A stretch of DNA of 64,000 nucleotides from Mesorhizobium hawassense (GCF_003289945.1 NZ_QMBP01000005.1:1-64000), one strand, 5' to 3'. Positions 1 to 8,906 are shown, counted from the first letter of the stretch. The notes: generated by a model not told the origin, from the sequence alone. Numbers and translations are program-made.

Positions 1-162
1 GGGGGAGATCAGCAGCGGCGTGCTCAGCGCCATTCCTCCAACGCGATTGCGGAAAGCGTATGCGCCAGCCAACCTTCCCCCTTGCGGCGAAGACACCCAG
101 CGGGGCAAGAAAGTGACTGCACGCCAATTGAGCGAGCCTGAGCCACCGTCAAAGGCAAGAGC

Positions 163-810
163 ATGAATAGTTTCCTGGACGAGGTTGAAGCATCGTTTCC
201 CGCAGCGCTGCACCTTCCTGAAGAGCTCAGGATGGCACTCCGCTGGATGGAGCAAAATGGCTTTGTCCAGCAGGAGGCAATTCGCTACTGCGGACTTTAT
301 CCTGCAAGTGTGCCGCGAGGATTGCGCTCGGCATCGGCCCATTTCACCAAGGTTGATTCTAACCATGCGGGATACTGGCTGGGCAATCACGACACGTCGG
401 TCACAAGCAGGCTGGCGCCATTTATCGTTACTGGGGCCGATGGATCCTACGCGGGGCTTTGGCTGGACGATAGCGGACGGCAACGATTCGTGCATATGGG
501 CTCTGGGTCCGGTTCCACGCTGGCCTGTGTGTTGGTGAGCAATGCTGTCGATCTCTTGCGCTTTTTAGCCATCGGCTATGAGGAAACATGTTTGCCGGAT
601 CTTTTCGACCTTACACCCGAAGGCGCTTACGCGGAGGAATATTCGAACGATCCATACCGCCCGCCTTTAGAGTTCCGGCATTGGGTAGAAACCAGCTTTG
701 GGGTTCAAATCCCAAAAACTGCCTCAGAGATTGTCGGGCAGACAGCGTGTATGGACGACGGTTATTCTGATGATCCCTTCTGGCAATGGGCTCGCAAGGT
801 TGCCGCTTAG
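163..810 (+). CDS. Hypothetical protein, possibly SUKH/SMI1-like
   Basis: This 215-residue protein starts at an ATG 7 bp upstream-spaced from the following amidase gene's start region (6 bp between the two genes). It has no signal peptide or membrane segment and is rich in aromatic and acidic residues. The central part (residues 70-150: a glycine-rich beta-strand run, then 'GYEETCLPDLFDL') resembles the mixed alpha/beta layout of SMI1/KNR4 (SUKH) proteins, often immunity proteins. This is only an impression of composition. No toxin gene is adjacent, so no function is claimed. Codon use is somewhat less GC-biased than that of the amidase, which would fit a transferred gene. Confidence 0.6.
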   Translation: MNSFLDEVEASFPAALHLPEELRMALRWMEQNGFVQQEAIRYCGLYPASVPRGLRSASAHFTKVDSNHAGYWLGNHDTSVTSRLAPFIVTGADGSYAGLWLDDSGRQRFVHMGSGSGSTLACVLVSNAVDLLRFLAIGYEETCLPDLFDLTPEGAYAEEYSNDPYRPPLEFRHWVETSFGVQIPKTASEIVGQTACMDDGYSDDPFWQWARKVAA

Positions 811-816
811 AATCCC

Positions 817-2820
817 ATGACATCATTCCATCTCGTCGAATCCTCGATCGCCGATCTGCGCCGCGCGCTGGAGGATGGCATGGTCACCAGCGTCGAGCTC
901 ACCGCCGCGTATCTGCGGCGCATTGCGCACTACGACCGGCACGGCATCGCGCTCAACGCCGTGCCGATCCTCAACCCGAACATGTTCGAGGAGGCGGAAG
1001 CGTCCGACCGCCGCCGCCGTTCTGGCAAGTCGCTCGGGCCGCTCGACGGCATCCCTTACACCGCCAAGGACAGTTACAAGGTGAAAGGCCTGACGGTCGC
1101 CGCCGGCTCGCCGGCCTTCGAGCATCTGACGGCAAGCGAGGACGCCTTCACCATCGCCCGGCTGCGCGCCGCTGGCGCGGTGCTGATCGGTCTCACCAAC
1201 ATGCCGCCGATGGCCAATGGCGGCATGCAGCGTGGCGTCTATGGCCGCGCCGAGAGCCCGTACAACAAGGATTTTCTCACAGCTGCCTTCGGTTCGGGCT
1301 CGTCGAACGGCTCGGGGACGGCGACGGCTGCCAGCTTCGCCGCCTTCGGGCTGGGCGAGGAAACCTGGTCGTCCGGGCGCGCTCCCGCCTCCAACAACGC
1401 CCTGGTCGCCTATACGCCGTCGCGCGGTGTGATCTCGGCCCGCGGCAACTGGCCCCTGGTGCCGACCATGGATGTCGTGGTGCCGCACATGCGCAGCGTT
1501 CCCGACCTGCTGGAACTGCTCGACGTCATTGTCGCCGACGATCACGAGACGCGCGGCGATTTCTGGCGCGTGCAGCCCTGGGTGGAGATCCCGAAGGCCT
1601 CGGCGCTGCGGCCTGCAAGCTATGCCGCGCTGCCGCTGCAAGGCGCGCTCGAGGGCAAGCTTCTCGGCGTGCCGAAAATGTATATCGGCAGGGATGAAGG
1701 CGCGGACCGCCCGATCGAAACCCGCGCGTCGGTGCTGGAGCTCTGGCGGCAGGCGGCGCGCGACCTCGAAGCGCTCGGCGCCGAAGTGGTCGAGGTCGAT
1801 TTTCCCGTCGTCTCCAATTACGAGCGCGACCGCCCCGGCGCGCTGTCGATGGCCGATCGCGGCCTGGTGCCGCCGGACTTCGCCGAGCGCGATCTCTGGG
1901 ACCTGTCGATCTGGTCGTGGGACGATTTCCTGCGTGCCAATGCCGACCCGGCCATTCCCGATCTCGCCTCTGTCGACGGCAGGAAGATCTTCCCGCAGCC
2001 GCCCGGCGCGCTGCCCGACCGTTACGGCGACGCCGACTTCGATCTGGCGCACTATGTCGAGCGCGCCCGGACAGGTGTGACGCCGCTCATGGAGATTCCC
2101 ACCATCGAAGAGGGGCTGAAAGGCCTTGAGGCAACGCGCCACGTCGACTTCGAGGCGTGGCTCGATGCCAACGGCCTCGATGCGGTGGTGCTGCCGGCCG
2201 TTGCCGATGTCGGCCCGGCCGATGCCGACGTCAACGAAGCCTCGGCCGCGCTTGCCTGGCGCAATGGCACCTGGGTCGCCAACGGCAATCTCGTCTGGCG
2301 CCATCTCGGCATCCCGACGGTGACGGTGCCGATGGGCACCATGGCCGATATCGGCATGCCGGTCGGGCTGACTTTTGCAGGCAGGGCCTATGACGATGTC
2401 GCGCTGCTGACGATTGCCGGCGACTACGAGCGCGCCACGCAGCGCCGCACCGTTCCGCCACGCACGCCGGCGCTGGCCGACGACGTGTTCGAGGGCAGGG
2501 CGGGTGCTGCCTGCGATGCGCCGCTCGGCCTCACGCTGAGCGTCGAGACGATCCACGGTGGTGATACCGATGAGATTGCGATCGTGCTAGCGGTTGGGGC
2601 GGAGGAGCCGGCCGCCGTGAAAGTCCACGTCAACGGCGAATCGGTCCTCATGCAGGCAAACGGCAGCCGCCACACCGGCCGGGTGGTCGTGCCTGCCTCG
2701 ACGCATCAAGGGTTTCATAGCGTCTGGCGAGCGGCCTATGGCTCGATCGTCACGGCAGTGGTGCGGTTGCCGGATGGGCGCGCAGGCGGTGCGTATGTTG
2801 TGACGGGCGGGATTGGCTGA
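817..2820 (+). CDS. Amidase-signature family hydrolase with C-terminal extension
   Basis: The protein is a 667-residue amidase-signature enzyme, expected to hydrolyse a C-N amide bond in the cytoplasm. The catalytic Ser-Ser-Lys layout is visible: Lys84 in 'DGIPYTAKD', the Gly/Ser loop around residues 159-167 (S162/S163 include the cis-Ser), and the likely nucleophile Ser186 in 'TWSSGRAP'. Family members usually have 450-550 residues. Here about 100 extra residues after position 565 form a beta-rich tail with no signature I recognise. The substrate cannot be read from sequence. It begins 6 bp after the preceding gene, so co-transcription is possible, and it is followed by a palindromic repeat. 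Confidence 0.85.
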   Translation: MTSFHLVESSIADLRRALEDGMVTSVELTAAYLRRIAHYDRHGIALNAVPILNPNMFEEAEASDRRRRSGKSLGPLDGIPYTAKDSYKVKGLTVAAGSPAFEHLTASEDAFTIARLRAAGAVLIGLTNMPPMANGGMQRGVYGRAESPYNKDFLTAAFGSGSSNGSGTATAASFAAFGLGEETWSSGRAPASNNALVAYTPSRGVISARGNWPLVPTMDVVVPHMRSVPDLLELLDVIVADDHETRGDFWRVQPWVEIPKASALRPASYAALPLQGALEGKLLGVPKMYIGRDEGADRPIETRASVLELWRQAARDLEALGAEVVEVDFPVVSNYERDRPGALSMADRGLVPPDFAERDLWDLSIWSWDDFLRANADPAIPDLASVDGRKIFPQPPGALPDRYGDADFDLAHYVERARTGVTPLMEIPTIEEGLKGLEATRHVDFEAWLDANGLDAVVLPAVADVGPADADVNEASAALAWRNGTWVANGNLVWRHLGIPTVTVPMGTMADIGMPVGLTFAGRAYDDVALLTIAGDYERATQRRTVPPRTPALADDVFEGRAGAACDAPLGLTLSVETIHGGDTDEIAIVLAVGAEEPAAVKVHVNGESVLMQANGSRHTGRVVVPASTHQGFHSVWRAAYGSIVTAVVRLPDGRAGGAYVVTGGIG

Positions 2821-2835
2821 GGCGGCGAAGCTGCT

Positions 2836-3009
2836 GATCTCCCCCCTCGTGGGGGAGATGGCCGGCAGGCCAGAGGGGGGGCGCTGTCCCGCCGGCGTCT
2901 CAATCAACCTTCGCGCTTGGATAAGACCCTCGCAAGGCAAATTAGGAAAGCCGCGTTCCTTCGCGCCCCCCTCTGCCCTGCCGGGCATCTCCCCCACAAG
3001 GGGGGAGAT
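2836..3009. repeat. Intergenic palindromic element (RIME-like), copy 1
   Basis: A long imperfect palindrome about 174 bp long. Its outer arms (a CTCCCCC...GGGGGAG hairpin, then GGCAGG.CAGAGGGGGG and its complement CCCCCCTCTGCC) recur at 5296, 12658 and 37475. It lies between the 3' ends of the amidase and MFS genes, so transcripts from both sides would fold it. Such mosaic elements are typical of rhizobial genomes. Confidence 0.8.
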
Positions 3010-3029
3010 TGGCAGTTTCGGCGCCGCCG

Positions 3030-4268
3030 CTACCCCACCAAATCCACCACCAGCGCCATCACCCCGAACACCGCTCCAACGGCGCATACCGCGTTCCAGC
3101 CGCCCCAGGCCCAGGCGATGCCGGCCAGCAGCGAGCCGATCGCGCCGCCGATGAAGAAGATGCCGACGAACAGCCCGTTGATGCGGCCGCGCGCCTTCGG
3201 CTGCAAGAGGTTGACGGCGCGGCGGCCGAGCGTCTGATCGCCGACGACGCCGATGTCGAGCAGCACCGCGCTCGCGCCCATCAGGATGAGCGGCAGCCAT
3301 GCGCCGCCGGTCGCGGCGGCTCCCGCAAAGGCGGCGAGTCCGAGCGCCGCAATCAGCACGAGATGGCAGGCAATCGTCGCCGGCCGCGTCCAGCCGCGGT
3401 CGCCGGCGCGCCCGAACAGCGGCGTCCCCGCCGCGCCCCCGGCGCCGACCAGCGCGAACAGCGCGATGCCCTTCTGGCTGAGGTCGAAAGGCGGAGCCGC
3501 GAGCCTGAGCGCCACCGCCGTCCAGAACACGCTGAAGCCCGCCATCACCAGGGCTGCGGTCAGGGCACGCCGCCGCAGCACCCGCTCCTGGCGCAGGAGC
3601 TCGAGCAGCGAGGCGATGAGCGCTGTGTAGCTCGCATGCGCCAGTGGCCGGCGCTTCGGCATGGCGAAGCCGAGCAGGAGGGCGAGCAGCGCCAGCGTCG
3701 CGGCGACGATGCCGTAAAAGGCGCGCCAGCCGAAAGCGTCGGCGACGAGGCTGGCCAGCGGCCGCGACAGCAGGATGCCGATCATCAGCCCGCTCATCAC
3801 GTCGCCGATGACGCGCCCGTCCTGTCCGGGGGGCGCCATGGAGGCCGCGACCGGCACCAGCACCTGGATGCAGGAGGACGCCGCGCCCAGCACGAACAGC
3901 ACGAGGAGCAGCGAAGCCGCCGACGGCGCGACGGAAGCGACCGCCGACGCCAGCACCGCCGCGCCGAGCATGCGCAGCACCAGCACGCGGTTCTCGACCA
4001 GGTCGGCGAGCGGCACCAGGAAGAACAGCCCGGCGGCATAACCGAGCAGGGCGGCCATCGAGACGAGCCCGGCCTCGGATGCCGCCGCGCCCAGCGACGG
4101 GCCGATCAGCCCGACCAGCGTCTGCGGCGCGAAGATGTTGGTGATGATGATGCCGACCGACCCGGCAAACAGCAGTGTCTGCGCCCGGGTGATGGTTTGA
4201 ACGCCGGTCTCGGCAGGGGCCGCGGCGAACGCCGCCGGCACCATTTCAGCGTTGTCCGATCCGTCCAT
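3030..4268 (-). CDS. MFS transporter
   Basis: This 412-residue hydrophobic protein has about twelve predicted membrane segments and is an MFS permease of the drug/sugar-efflux type, acting in the inner membrane. The loop 'PLADLVENRVLVLR' between helices 2 and 3 matches the MFS motif-A position. The ATG at 4268 was chosen because an AGGA sequence lies 7 nt upstream; a TTG at 4283 would add five residues. It is transcribed divergently from a LysR regulator, which suggests regulation by that protein. The substrate is unknown. Confidence 0.85.
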   Translation of the reverse strand: MDGSDNAEMVPAAFAAAPAETGVQTITRAQTLLFAGSVGIIITNIFAPQTLVGLIGPSLGAAASEAGLVSMAALLGYAAGLFFLVPLADLVENRVLVLRMLGAAVLASAVASVAPSAASLLLVLFVLGAASSCIQVLVPVAASMAPPGQDGRVIGDVMSGLMIGILLSRPLASLVADAFGWRAFYGIVAATLALLALLLGFAMPKRRPLAHASYTALIASLLELLRQERVLRRRALTAALVMAGFSVFWTAVALRLAAPPFDLSQKGIALFALVGAGGAAGTPLFGRAGDRGWTRPATIACHLVLIAALGLAAFAGAAATGGAWLPLILMGASAVLLDIGVVGDQTLGRRAVNLLQPKARGRINGLFVGIFFIGGAIGSLLAGIAWAWGGWNAVCAVGAVFGVMALVVDLVG

Positions 4269-4310
4269 GATGAGTCCTCGCAATCCTCATATCTCACGAG
4301 TACTTTATTC

Positions 4311-4355
4311 CAGGTCAGCATAATGCTACAATTCAAATGACCTGATAATGATTAT
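4311..4355. promoter_or_regulatory. Candidate LysR operator between MFS and lysR genes
   Basis: Three symmetric elements lie in the divergent promoter region: CAGGTCA (4311-4317) with TGACCTG (4338-4344), AGCATAATGCT (4317-4327) and ATAATGATTAT (4345-4355). Their position 12-50 bp upstream of the lysR start suits autoregulation and control of the MFS gene. Binding is inferred. Confidence 0.45.
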
Positions 4356-4366
4356 GCGAGATGCGC

Positions 4367-5275
4367 ATGAACATTCACGATCTCGAAGCTTTCGTCGCCG
4401 TCGTCGAGACCGGCTCCATCGTCGGCGCCTCGGCCAGGCTGAACCTCACCCAGCCTGGCGTGACGCGCCGCATCCAGAACCTCGAGGAACGGCTGGCCAC
4501 CCCCTTGCTCGACCGCCAGTCGAAGCCGTTGAAGCCGACGGTCGCCGGCCGGGAGGCCTACGAGCATGGCCGCCGCGTGCTGCGCTCGCTGGAAGACCTG
4601 AAGGCGGGCGTCTCGCTGGACGGCGCGGTGCGCGGCGAGTTCCGCCTCGGCATCATGCCATACCTGTCGACCAGCGCCTTGTCGGCGCCGCTCGACAGCC
4701 TGCGCGAAGCCTTCCCGCAGCTGACGCTGAAGATCACCTCCAGCCTGTCGCCGCGCCTGGTCGAGCAGGTGCAGCACAGCGAGATCGACGCCGTCGCCGT
4801 CTGCCTGCCCGAAGGGGTCGCGCCGCCGCCGGAGCTTGCCTGCGACGATCTCGGCGCGCAGTCGGTGCTGCTCGTCGCTTCGCCGGACCTCGGCGTGCCG
4901 AGGCCCGTCGAGATCGGCGCGCTGTCGCGCTACCCCTGGGTGCTCAACGAAACCGGTTGCGGCTTCCGCGCCTTCATCCGACATCGCTTCGAGGTGGCAA
5001 GGCTGCCCTTCCATGTCGGCGTCGAGGCGCAGGGCGCGGACTTGCGTATGTCGCTGGTGGCGCGCGGCCACGGCATCGGCATCGTCACGCCGGGCGCGCT
5101 GTCGGGCAGCCAATGGCGCGACGCCGTCGAGGCGGTCGACTGCCCCGGCTTCAAGCCGCAGGTGCGCTGCTGGCTCTTGCACCGCCCGCCCGCCGGCAGG
5201 CTGGCGCGGCCGATCGCGGTTTTCCGCGATGCGCTGGCGGAAGCGCTGAAAGGCCCAATGCCGCTGATGTCGTAG
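4367..5275 (+). CDS. LysR family transcriptional regulator
   Basis: This 302-residue LysR regulator has an N-terminal winged helix-turn-helix (residues 1-60, 'IVGASARLNLTQPGVTRRIQNLE') and a periplasmic-binding-protein-like effector domain from about residue 90. The ATG at 4367 is preferred because GCGAG lies 6 nt upstream; an in-frame ATG at 4361 is almost on top of it. It diverges from the MFS gene and probably controls that transporter and itself. The ligand is not predictable. Confidence 0.9.
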   Translation: MNIHDLEAFVAVVETGSIVGASARLNLTQPGVTRRIQNLEERLATPLLDRQSKPLKPTVAGREAYEHGRRVLRSLEDLKAGVSLDGAVRGEFRLGIMPYLSTSALSAPLDSLREAFPQLTLKITSSLSPRLVEQVQHSEIDAVAVCLPEGVAPPPELACDDLGAQSVLLVASPDLGVPRPVEIGALSRYPWVLNETGCGFRAFIRHRFEVARLPFHVGVEAQGADLRMSLVARGHGIGIVTPGALSGSQWRDAVEAVDCPGFKPQVRCWLLHRPPAGRLARPIAVFRDALAEALKGPMPLMS

Positions 5276-5295
5276 GGCGGGGCGCCGGAACCGCC

Positions 5296-5470
5296 GATCT
5301 CGCCCCTTGTGGGGGAGATGGCCGGCAGGCCAGAGGGGGGCGCTGTCCCGCAGGCGTTTCGGTCAACCTACCGACCACTGGGATCGATGCTGGTGGGCCA
5401 ACTGGGGAACGCCGCGTTCCTTCGCGCCCCCCTCTGCCCTGACGGGCATCTCCCCCACGAGGGGGGAGAT
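5296..5470. repeat. Intergenic palindromic element (RIME-like), copy 2
   Basis: A second copy of the element seen at 2836, with the same outer arms and the shared inner words GCGCTGTCCCGC and TTCCTTCGCGCCCCC. The central region between the arms differs from copy 1. It separates the lysR gene from the cysteine hydrolase gene. An open frame runs through it into the next gene, but this is accidental. Confidence 0.8.
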
Positions 5471-5521
5471 CACTCTCTCCCCCGCCTTGACCCATCCCCC
5501 ACCCACGCTATCTTCGCCGCC

Positions 5522-6061
5522 ATGCCAGACACCGCCACCGCACCGCTCATCGTCATCGACCTGCAGACCGGCATGTTCGACGGCCGTTTCGAGCCGCCGA
5601 TCCATGACGCCGACGCCATCGCCGAGCGTACGCGCGCACTGATCGACTGGGCGCGCAACTCCGGCCGTAAAGTCGCGTTCGTGCGCCATGACGGGCCGGA
5701 AGGCGACCCGCTGGCGCCAGGCGCTTCCGGCTGGCCGGTCTGGCCGCTGCTCGGCCAGGCCGCCGACGAGCCGACCTTCGGCAAGCGTGTCGGCAACGCC
5801 TTTTCCAACCCCGAGCTGGCCGAATGGGTGGCCTGGCAGGGCGCCAGGAACGTCGTACTCATCGGCGCCCAGACCGATTTCTGTGTCGCCGCCACCGTGA
5901 AGGGCGCCTTTGCCGAAGGGCTCGGCGTCACCGTGGTCTCCGACGCGCATTCGACGCTGGACAGCGACAAGGAAAAGGCGCCCGACATCATCGCCCGCCA
6001 CAACGAGGCTTTCGCGGCGCAGGGCGTGCGGATGACGACGACGGCTGAGCTGGTTGGCTGA
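5522..6061 (+). CDS. Isochorismatase-like cysteine hydrolase
   Basis: The 179-residue protein is an isochorismatase-superfamily hydrolase, a family covering nicotinamidases, ureidoacrylate hydrolases and carbamoyl-sarcosine amidases. The triad is visible: Asp13 in 'VIDLQTGMFD', Lys89 in 'FGKRVGNAF' and nucleophile Cys121 in 'GAQTDFCVAATVKGAF'. The ATG at 5522 is chosen because the longer open frame begins inside the repeat. The next gene (GFA family) starts 24 bp after its stop, so they may be one transcript. The exact substrate is unknown. Confidence 0.85.
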   Translation: MPDTATAPLIVIDLQTGMFDGRFEPPIHDADAIAERTRALIDWARNSGRKVAFVRHDGPEGDPLAPGASGWPVWPLLGQAADEPTFGKRVGNAFSNPELAEWVAWQGARNVVLIGAQTDFCVAATVKGAFAEGLGVTVVSDAHSTLDSDKEKAPDIIARHNEAFAAQGVRMTTTAELVG

Positions 6062-6085
6062 GCGCGAGAACCCGAGGAGCCCATC

Positions 6086-6541
6086 TTGCCCGACCTCGCT
6101 CTCCCCGCCGAAGGTGGCTGCCGCTGCGGCCGCGTGCGCCTGAGGATCTTGGCGAAGCCGTTGCTCACCATGGCCTGCCATTGCACCGGCTGCCAGTCGA
6201 TGTCGTCCAGCGCCTATTCGCTGAGCGCGGCCATTCCCTCGCAAGGTTTCGAGATCACCAAGGGCGAGCCGGTGATCGGCGGGCTGCATGGCGCGTCGAG
6301 GCATTATTTCTGCGGCCACTGCATGACCTGGATGTTCACCCGCCCCGAAGGGCTCGACTGGTTCGTCAATTTGCGCCCGACCATGCTCGACGAGCATGCC
6401 TGGTTCACGCCCTTCATCGAGACCTGGACGGCAGAGAAATTGCCCTGGGCGACGACGGGAGCGGTACACAGCTACACGGCGCTGCCGTCCTTCGAGGAGT
6501 ATGAGCCGCTGGTCGCCGAATACGCCGGCGCGCAAGCCTGA
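6086..6541 (+). CDS. GFA (glutathione-dependent formaldehyde-activating-like) family protein
   Basis: A 151-residue zinc protein of the GFA/CENP-V fold. The cysteine pattern is typical: Cys12-x-Cys14, a Cys31-His-Cys33-x2-Cys36 cluster ('ACHCTGCQS'), and 'FCGHCMTW' further on. The start is a TTG preceded by GAGGAG with good spacing. Despite the family name, most members have no proven role in formaldehyde chemistry. It follows the cysteine hydrolase gene closely. Confidence 0.85.
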   Translation: MPDLALPAEGGCRCGRVRLRILAKPLLTMACHCTGCQSMSSSAYSLSAAIPSQGFEITKGEPVIGGLHGASRHYFCGHCMTWMFTRPEGLDWFVNLRPTMLDEHAWFTPFIETWTAEKLPWATTGAVHSYTALPSFEEYEPLVAEYAGAQA

Positions 6542-6560
6542 CGAAGTGCACGGCTGGTCA

Positions 6561-6590
6561 AAAAAACGGCGACCTGGTCAGGTCGCCGTT
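6561..6590 (-). terminator. Strong hairpin with T-tract on the minus strand
   Basis: A perfect 12-bp inverted repeat (AACGGCGACCTG and its complement, 6565-6590) is flanked on the left by a run of A. It therefore reads as an intrinsic terminator on the minus strand. On the plus strand it lacks a T-tract but would still fold after the GFA gene. No convincing minus-strand gene lies upstream of it. Confidence 0.6.
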
Positions 6591-6832
6591 GGCATCTCCG
6601 TCAATGGTCGACGCGTCCGTTGGGGGCGCATTGTTGGGGATGTGCTTGGGCGTCCGCGTCGACCACGGCGGCCTCATACCGCAGACTCCACTATCGCATT
6701 TTTTTGGTGCGCGGAAACTTACGCGAAAGCGGAATAGGCGGGGGTGATCTCCCACAACGAGCGAAACACTTTCCAGCCCCGCTGCATTGACCTCATTCAT
6801 CGGAAAGGCGACGAGTAACCCGGTCACTTTCA

Positions 6833-8071
6833 ATGGATTGCATCTTGAACCAGACTCATTTTCTCAACGCCCGGCTGGCCGATGGCACGGTCGCCGACCT
6901 CACCGTGGCTGGCGGCCGCTTCAGCGCCATCGCGCCGGCCGGCAACGCAGCCAGGTCCGGCGCCGTCGATCTCGCCGGCCGGCTCGTCCTGCCGGCTTTC
7001 GTCGAAGGCCATATCCATCTCGACACTTCCTTCTACGGCGATGCCTGGCGCCCGCACGTTCCCTGCGCCAATGGTTTCGACGTGCGCGAGCGGGTGGCTT
7101 TCCAGATGCGCAACCTCGAGCAGGCCGCGCCGATGGCGGAGCGCGCGAAAAACCAGCTCGAGCTCTGCGTCGGCCACGGCAGCCTCGCCATGCGCAGCCA
7201 TGTGATGGTCGATGCGGCGGTCGGGCTGAAGCATGTCGAGACGATCCTCGCCGTGCGGGAGAAATACCGCGACCTCATCGATATCCAGCTCGTCGCCTTT
7301 CCGCAGAGCGGCATCCTGTCCTCGCCCGGCACCGCGGAGTTGCTCGACGAAGCGCTCAAGCTCGGCTGCGACCTGATCGGCGGGCTCGATCCGGCGAGCT
7401 TCGACCGCGATGTGAAGGGCCATCTCGACGTCGTCTTCGGTCTTGCCGAAAAGCATGACGCCGGCGTCGACATCCACCTGCATGACCGCGGCACGCTTGG
7501 CCTGTTCGAGATCGAGGAGATAGTCGCCCGGACCACGGCATCAGGCATGCAGGGAAAGGTCGTCGTCAGCCATGCCTATGGGCTGGGCGACATCTCCGCC
7601 GATGCGTTGGCCGGAGCGGGCGAGCGGATCGCCGCCGCCGGCGTCGCCATCATGACCAACGCGCCCGGCGATCATCCTTTCCCGCCAGTGGCCGCGCTGC
7701 GCAAGGCGGGTGTCACGGTCTTCGCCGGCTCCGACAACATCCGCGATTCCTGGTGGCCCTATGGCGATGGCGACATGCTCAACCGCGCCAACATGATCGG
7801 CTACCGCTCCGGCTTCTATGAGGATTGGGAACTGGAAGCGGCTTACGACGTGGTGAGCCATGCCGGCGCCAGGGCGCTGGGGCTGGAAGGTTATGGCATC
7901 GCGGTTGGTGCGAAGGCCGACTTTGTGGCGCTGAAGGCCGAGCATGTGCCGGAAGCAGTGGTGGCGGTGCCGACGGAGCGCACGGTCTATCGCGCAGGCA
8001 GGGAAGTGGCACGGGGCGGGAAGGTGAGCTTTCTAGGCTGCCCTATATATCGCTCGCCTGACATTGCCTGA
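6833..8071 (+). CDS. Cytosine deaminase-like amidohydrolase
   Basis: A 412-residue amidohydrolase-superfamily TIM barrel, closest in layout to cytosine deaminase and AtzC-type enzymes. Metal ligands are visible: His60-x-His62 in 'EGHIHLDTSF', a histidine in 'DIHLHDRG', another in 'VVSHAYG', and Asp in 'FAGSDNIRDSWW'. In CodA the sequence after the third histidine carries a catalytic Glu; here that position looks like Asp, so cytosine may not be the substrate. The 290 bp before it contains a hairpin but no recognisable riboswitch. Deamination or hydrolysis of a heterocyclic or amide compound is the safe statement. Confidence 0.8.
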   Translation: MDCILNQTHFLNARLADGTVADLTVAGGRFSAIAPAGNAARSGAVDLAGRLVLPAFVEGHIHLDTSFYGDAWRPHVPCANGFDVRERVAFQMRNLEQAAPMAERAKNQLELCVGHGSLAMRSHVMVDAAVGLKHVETILAVREKYRDLIDIQLVAFPQSGILSSPGTAELLDEALKLGCDLIGGLDPASFDRDVKGHLDVVFGLAEKHDAGVDIHLHDRGTLGLFEIEEIVARTTASGMQGKVVVSHAYGLGDISADALAGAGERIAAAGVAIMTNAPGDHPFPPVAALRKAGVTVFAGSDNIRDSWWPYGDGDMLNRANMIGYRSGFYEDWELEAAYDVVSHAGARALGLEGYGIAVGAKADFVALKAEHVPEAVVAVPTERTVYRAGREVARGGKVSFLGCPIYRSPDIA

Positions 8072-8110
8072 AACGGTAGACTGAATCCGAATGGCTTTGG
8101 AGGGATAGCC

Positions 8111-8830
8111 ATGTCGCAATTCAATGTCGGCTTCGTCATTTTCCCGGGCATCACCCAGCTCGACTTAACCGGCCCGTTCGAGGTCTTGAGCCGGCTGGCA
8201 ACGCCTGCCTCCATGTCCGTACCGAGCCGGTTTCCGCAGGCGAAGACCTTTGTCGCGGCCAAGACCATGGCGCCGGCCGTGAGCGACCGAGGCCTTCTAC
8301 TGCTGCCCGATTGCACCTTCGAAGACTGCCCGCCGCTCGACCTGATCTGCGTGCCTGGCGGCGCAGGCATCATCGACGCGCTCGCCGACGTCGAGACGAT
8401 CGGTTTCATCCGCCATCAGGCAGCGAATGCCCGCTACGTCACGTCGGTCTCCATTGGAGCTTTCCTGCATGGCGCCGCCGGGGTGCTGAAGGGGCGTCGC
8501 GCCACCACGCATTGGGCGCATACCGACCTGCTGCCGCTGGTCGGCGCCACCCACGAAAAGGCGCGCATCGTGCGCGACGGCAACATCTTCACCTCGGCTG
8601 GCGTGTCCGCCGGCATCGACTTCGCTTTCGCGATCGTCGCCGAGCTTGCAGGACCTGAGGTCGCAAAAGCCATACAGCTTTCGATCGAGTATGACCCCGC
8701 GCCGCCTTTCGATGCCGGCCACCCCGACAAGGCATCTGAAGCGGCAGTTGCGCTAATGGTCCAGCGCAACGCCGCCGCCCACGCAGGGATCGAGCAGGCG
8801 CTGGGCAGGCTGTCGATGTCGGCGAACTGA
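8111..8830 (+). CDS. DJ-1/PfpI family protein, nucleophile Cys replaced
   Basis: A 239-residue member of the DJ-1/PfpI superfamily, related in sequence to isonitrile hydratases and AraC-associated GATase1 domains. The fold markers are present: 'DLICVPGGAGI' and the elbow followed by 'GRRATTHW'. The elbow that normally reads V-C-T-G reads 'VTSVSIGAFLHGAA', with Ser in place of the nucleophilic Cys. Either the protein uses another chemistry or it is non-catalytic. An SD-like GGAGGG lies 6-7 nt upstream of the ATG. It stands alone between the amidohydrolase and a small RiPP-like gene. Confidence 0.85.
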   Translation: MSQFNVGFVIFPGITQLDLTGPFEVLSRLATPASMSVPSRFPQAKTFVAAKTMAPAVSDRGLLLLPDCTFEDCPPLDLICVPGGAGIIDALADVETIGFIRHQAANARYVTSVSIGAFLHGAAGVLKGRRATTHWAHTDLLPLVGATHEKARIVRDGNIFTSAGVSAGIDFAFAIVAELAGPEVAKAIQLSIEYDPAPPFDAGHPDKASEAAVALMVQRNAAAHAGIEQALGRLSMSAN

Positions 8831-8906
8831 GCCGCAGGCCCTCCGTTGGCTTGACAGCCTGTGTGCCGATACCTCACCTTCCGCGCGAGGTTGGGGAACA
8901 AGGACC

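Noticed and set aside
823..2556. 577-codon open frame on the minus strand within the amidase gene
   Set aside because: It mirrors the high-GC amidase frame and has Arg/His/Gly-rich composition with no family likeness.
3009..4340. 443-codon plus-strand frame over the MFS gene
   Set aside because: Low-complexity Arg/Gln/His sequence typical of an antisense shadow; the minus-strand MFS protein is clear.
2836..5470. Palindromic repeats considered as CRISPR or IS ends
   Set aside because: The copies are far apart, have no regular spacers and no transposase or cas genes; they fit intergenic mosaic elements.
6591..6832. Possible riboswitch before the cytosine-deaminase-like gene
   Set aside because: No purine, guanidine or other known aptamer core could be drawn by eye.
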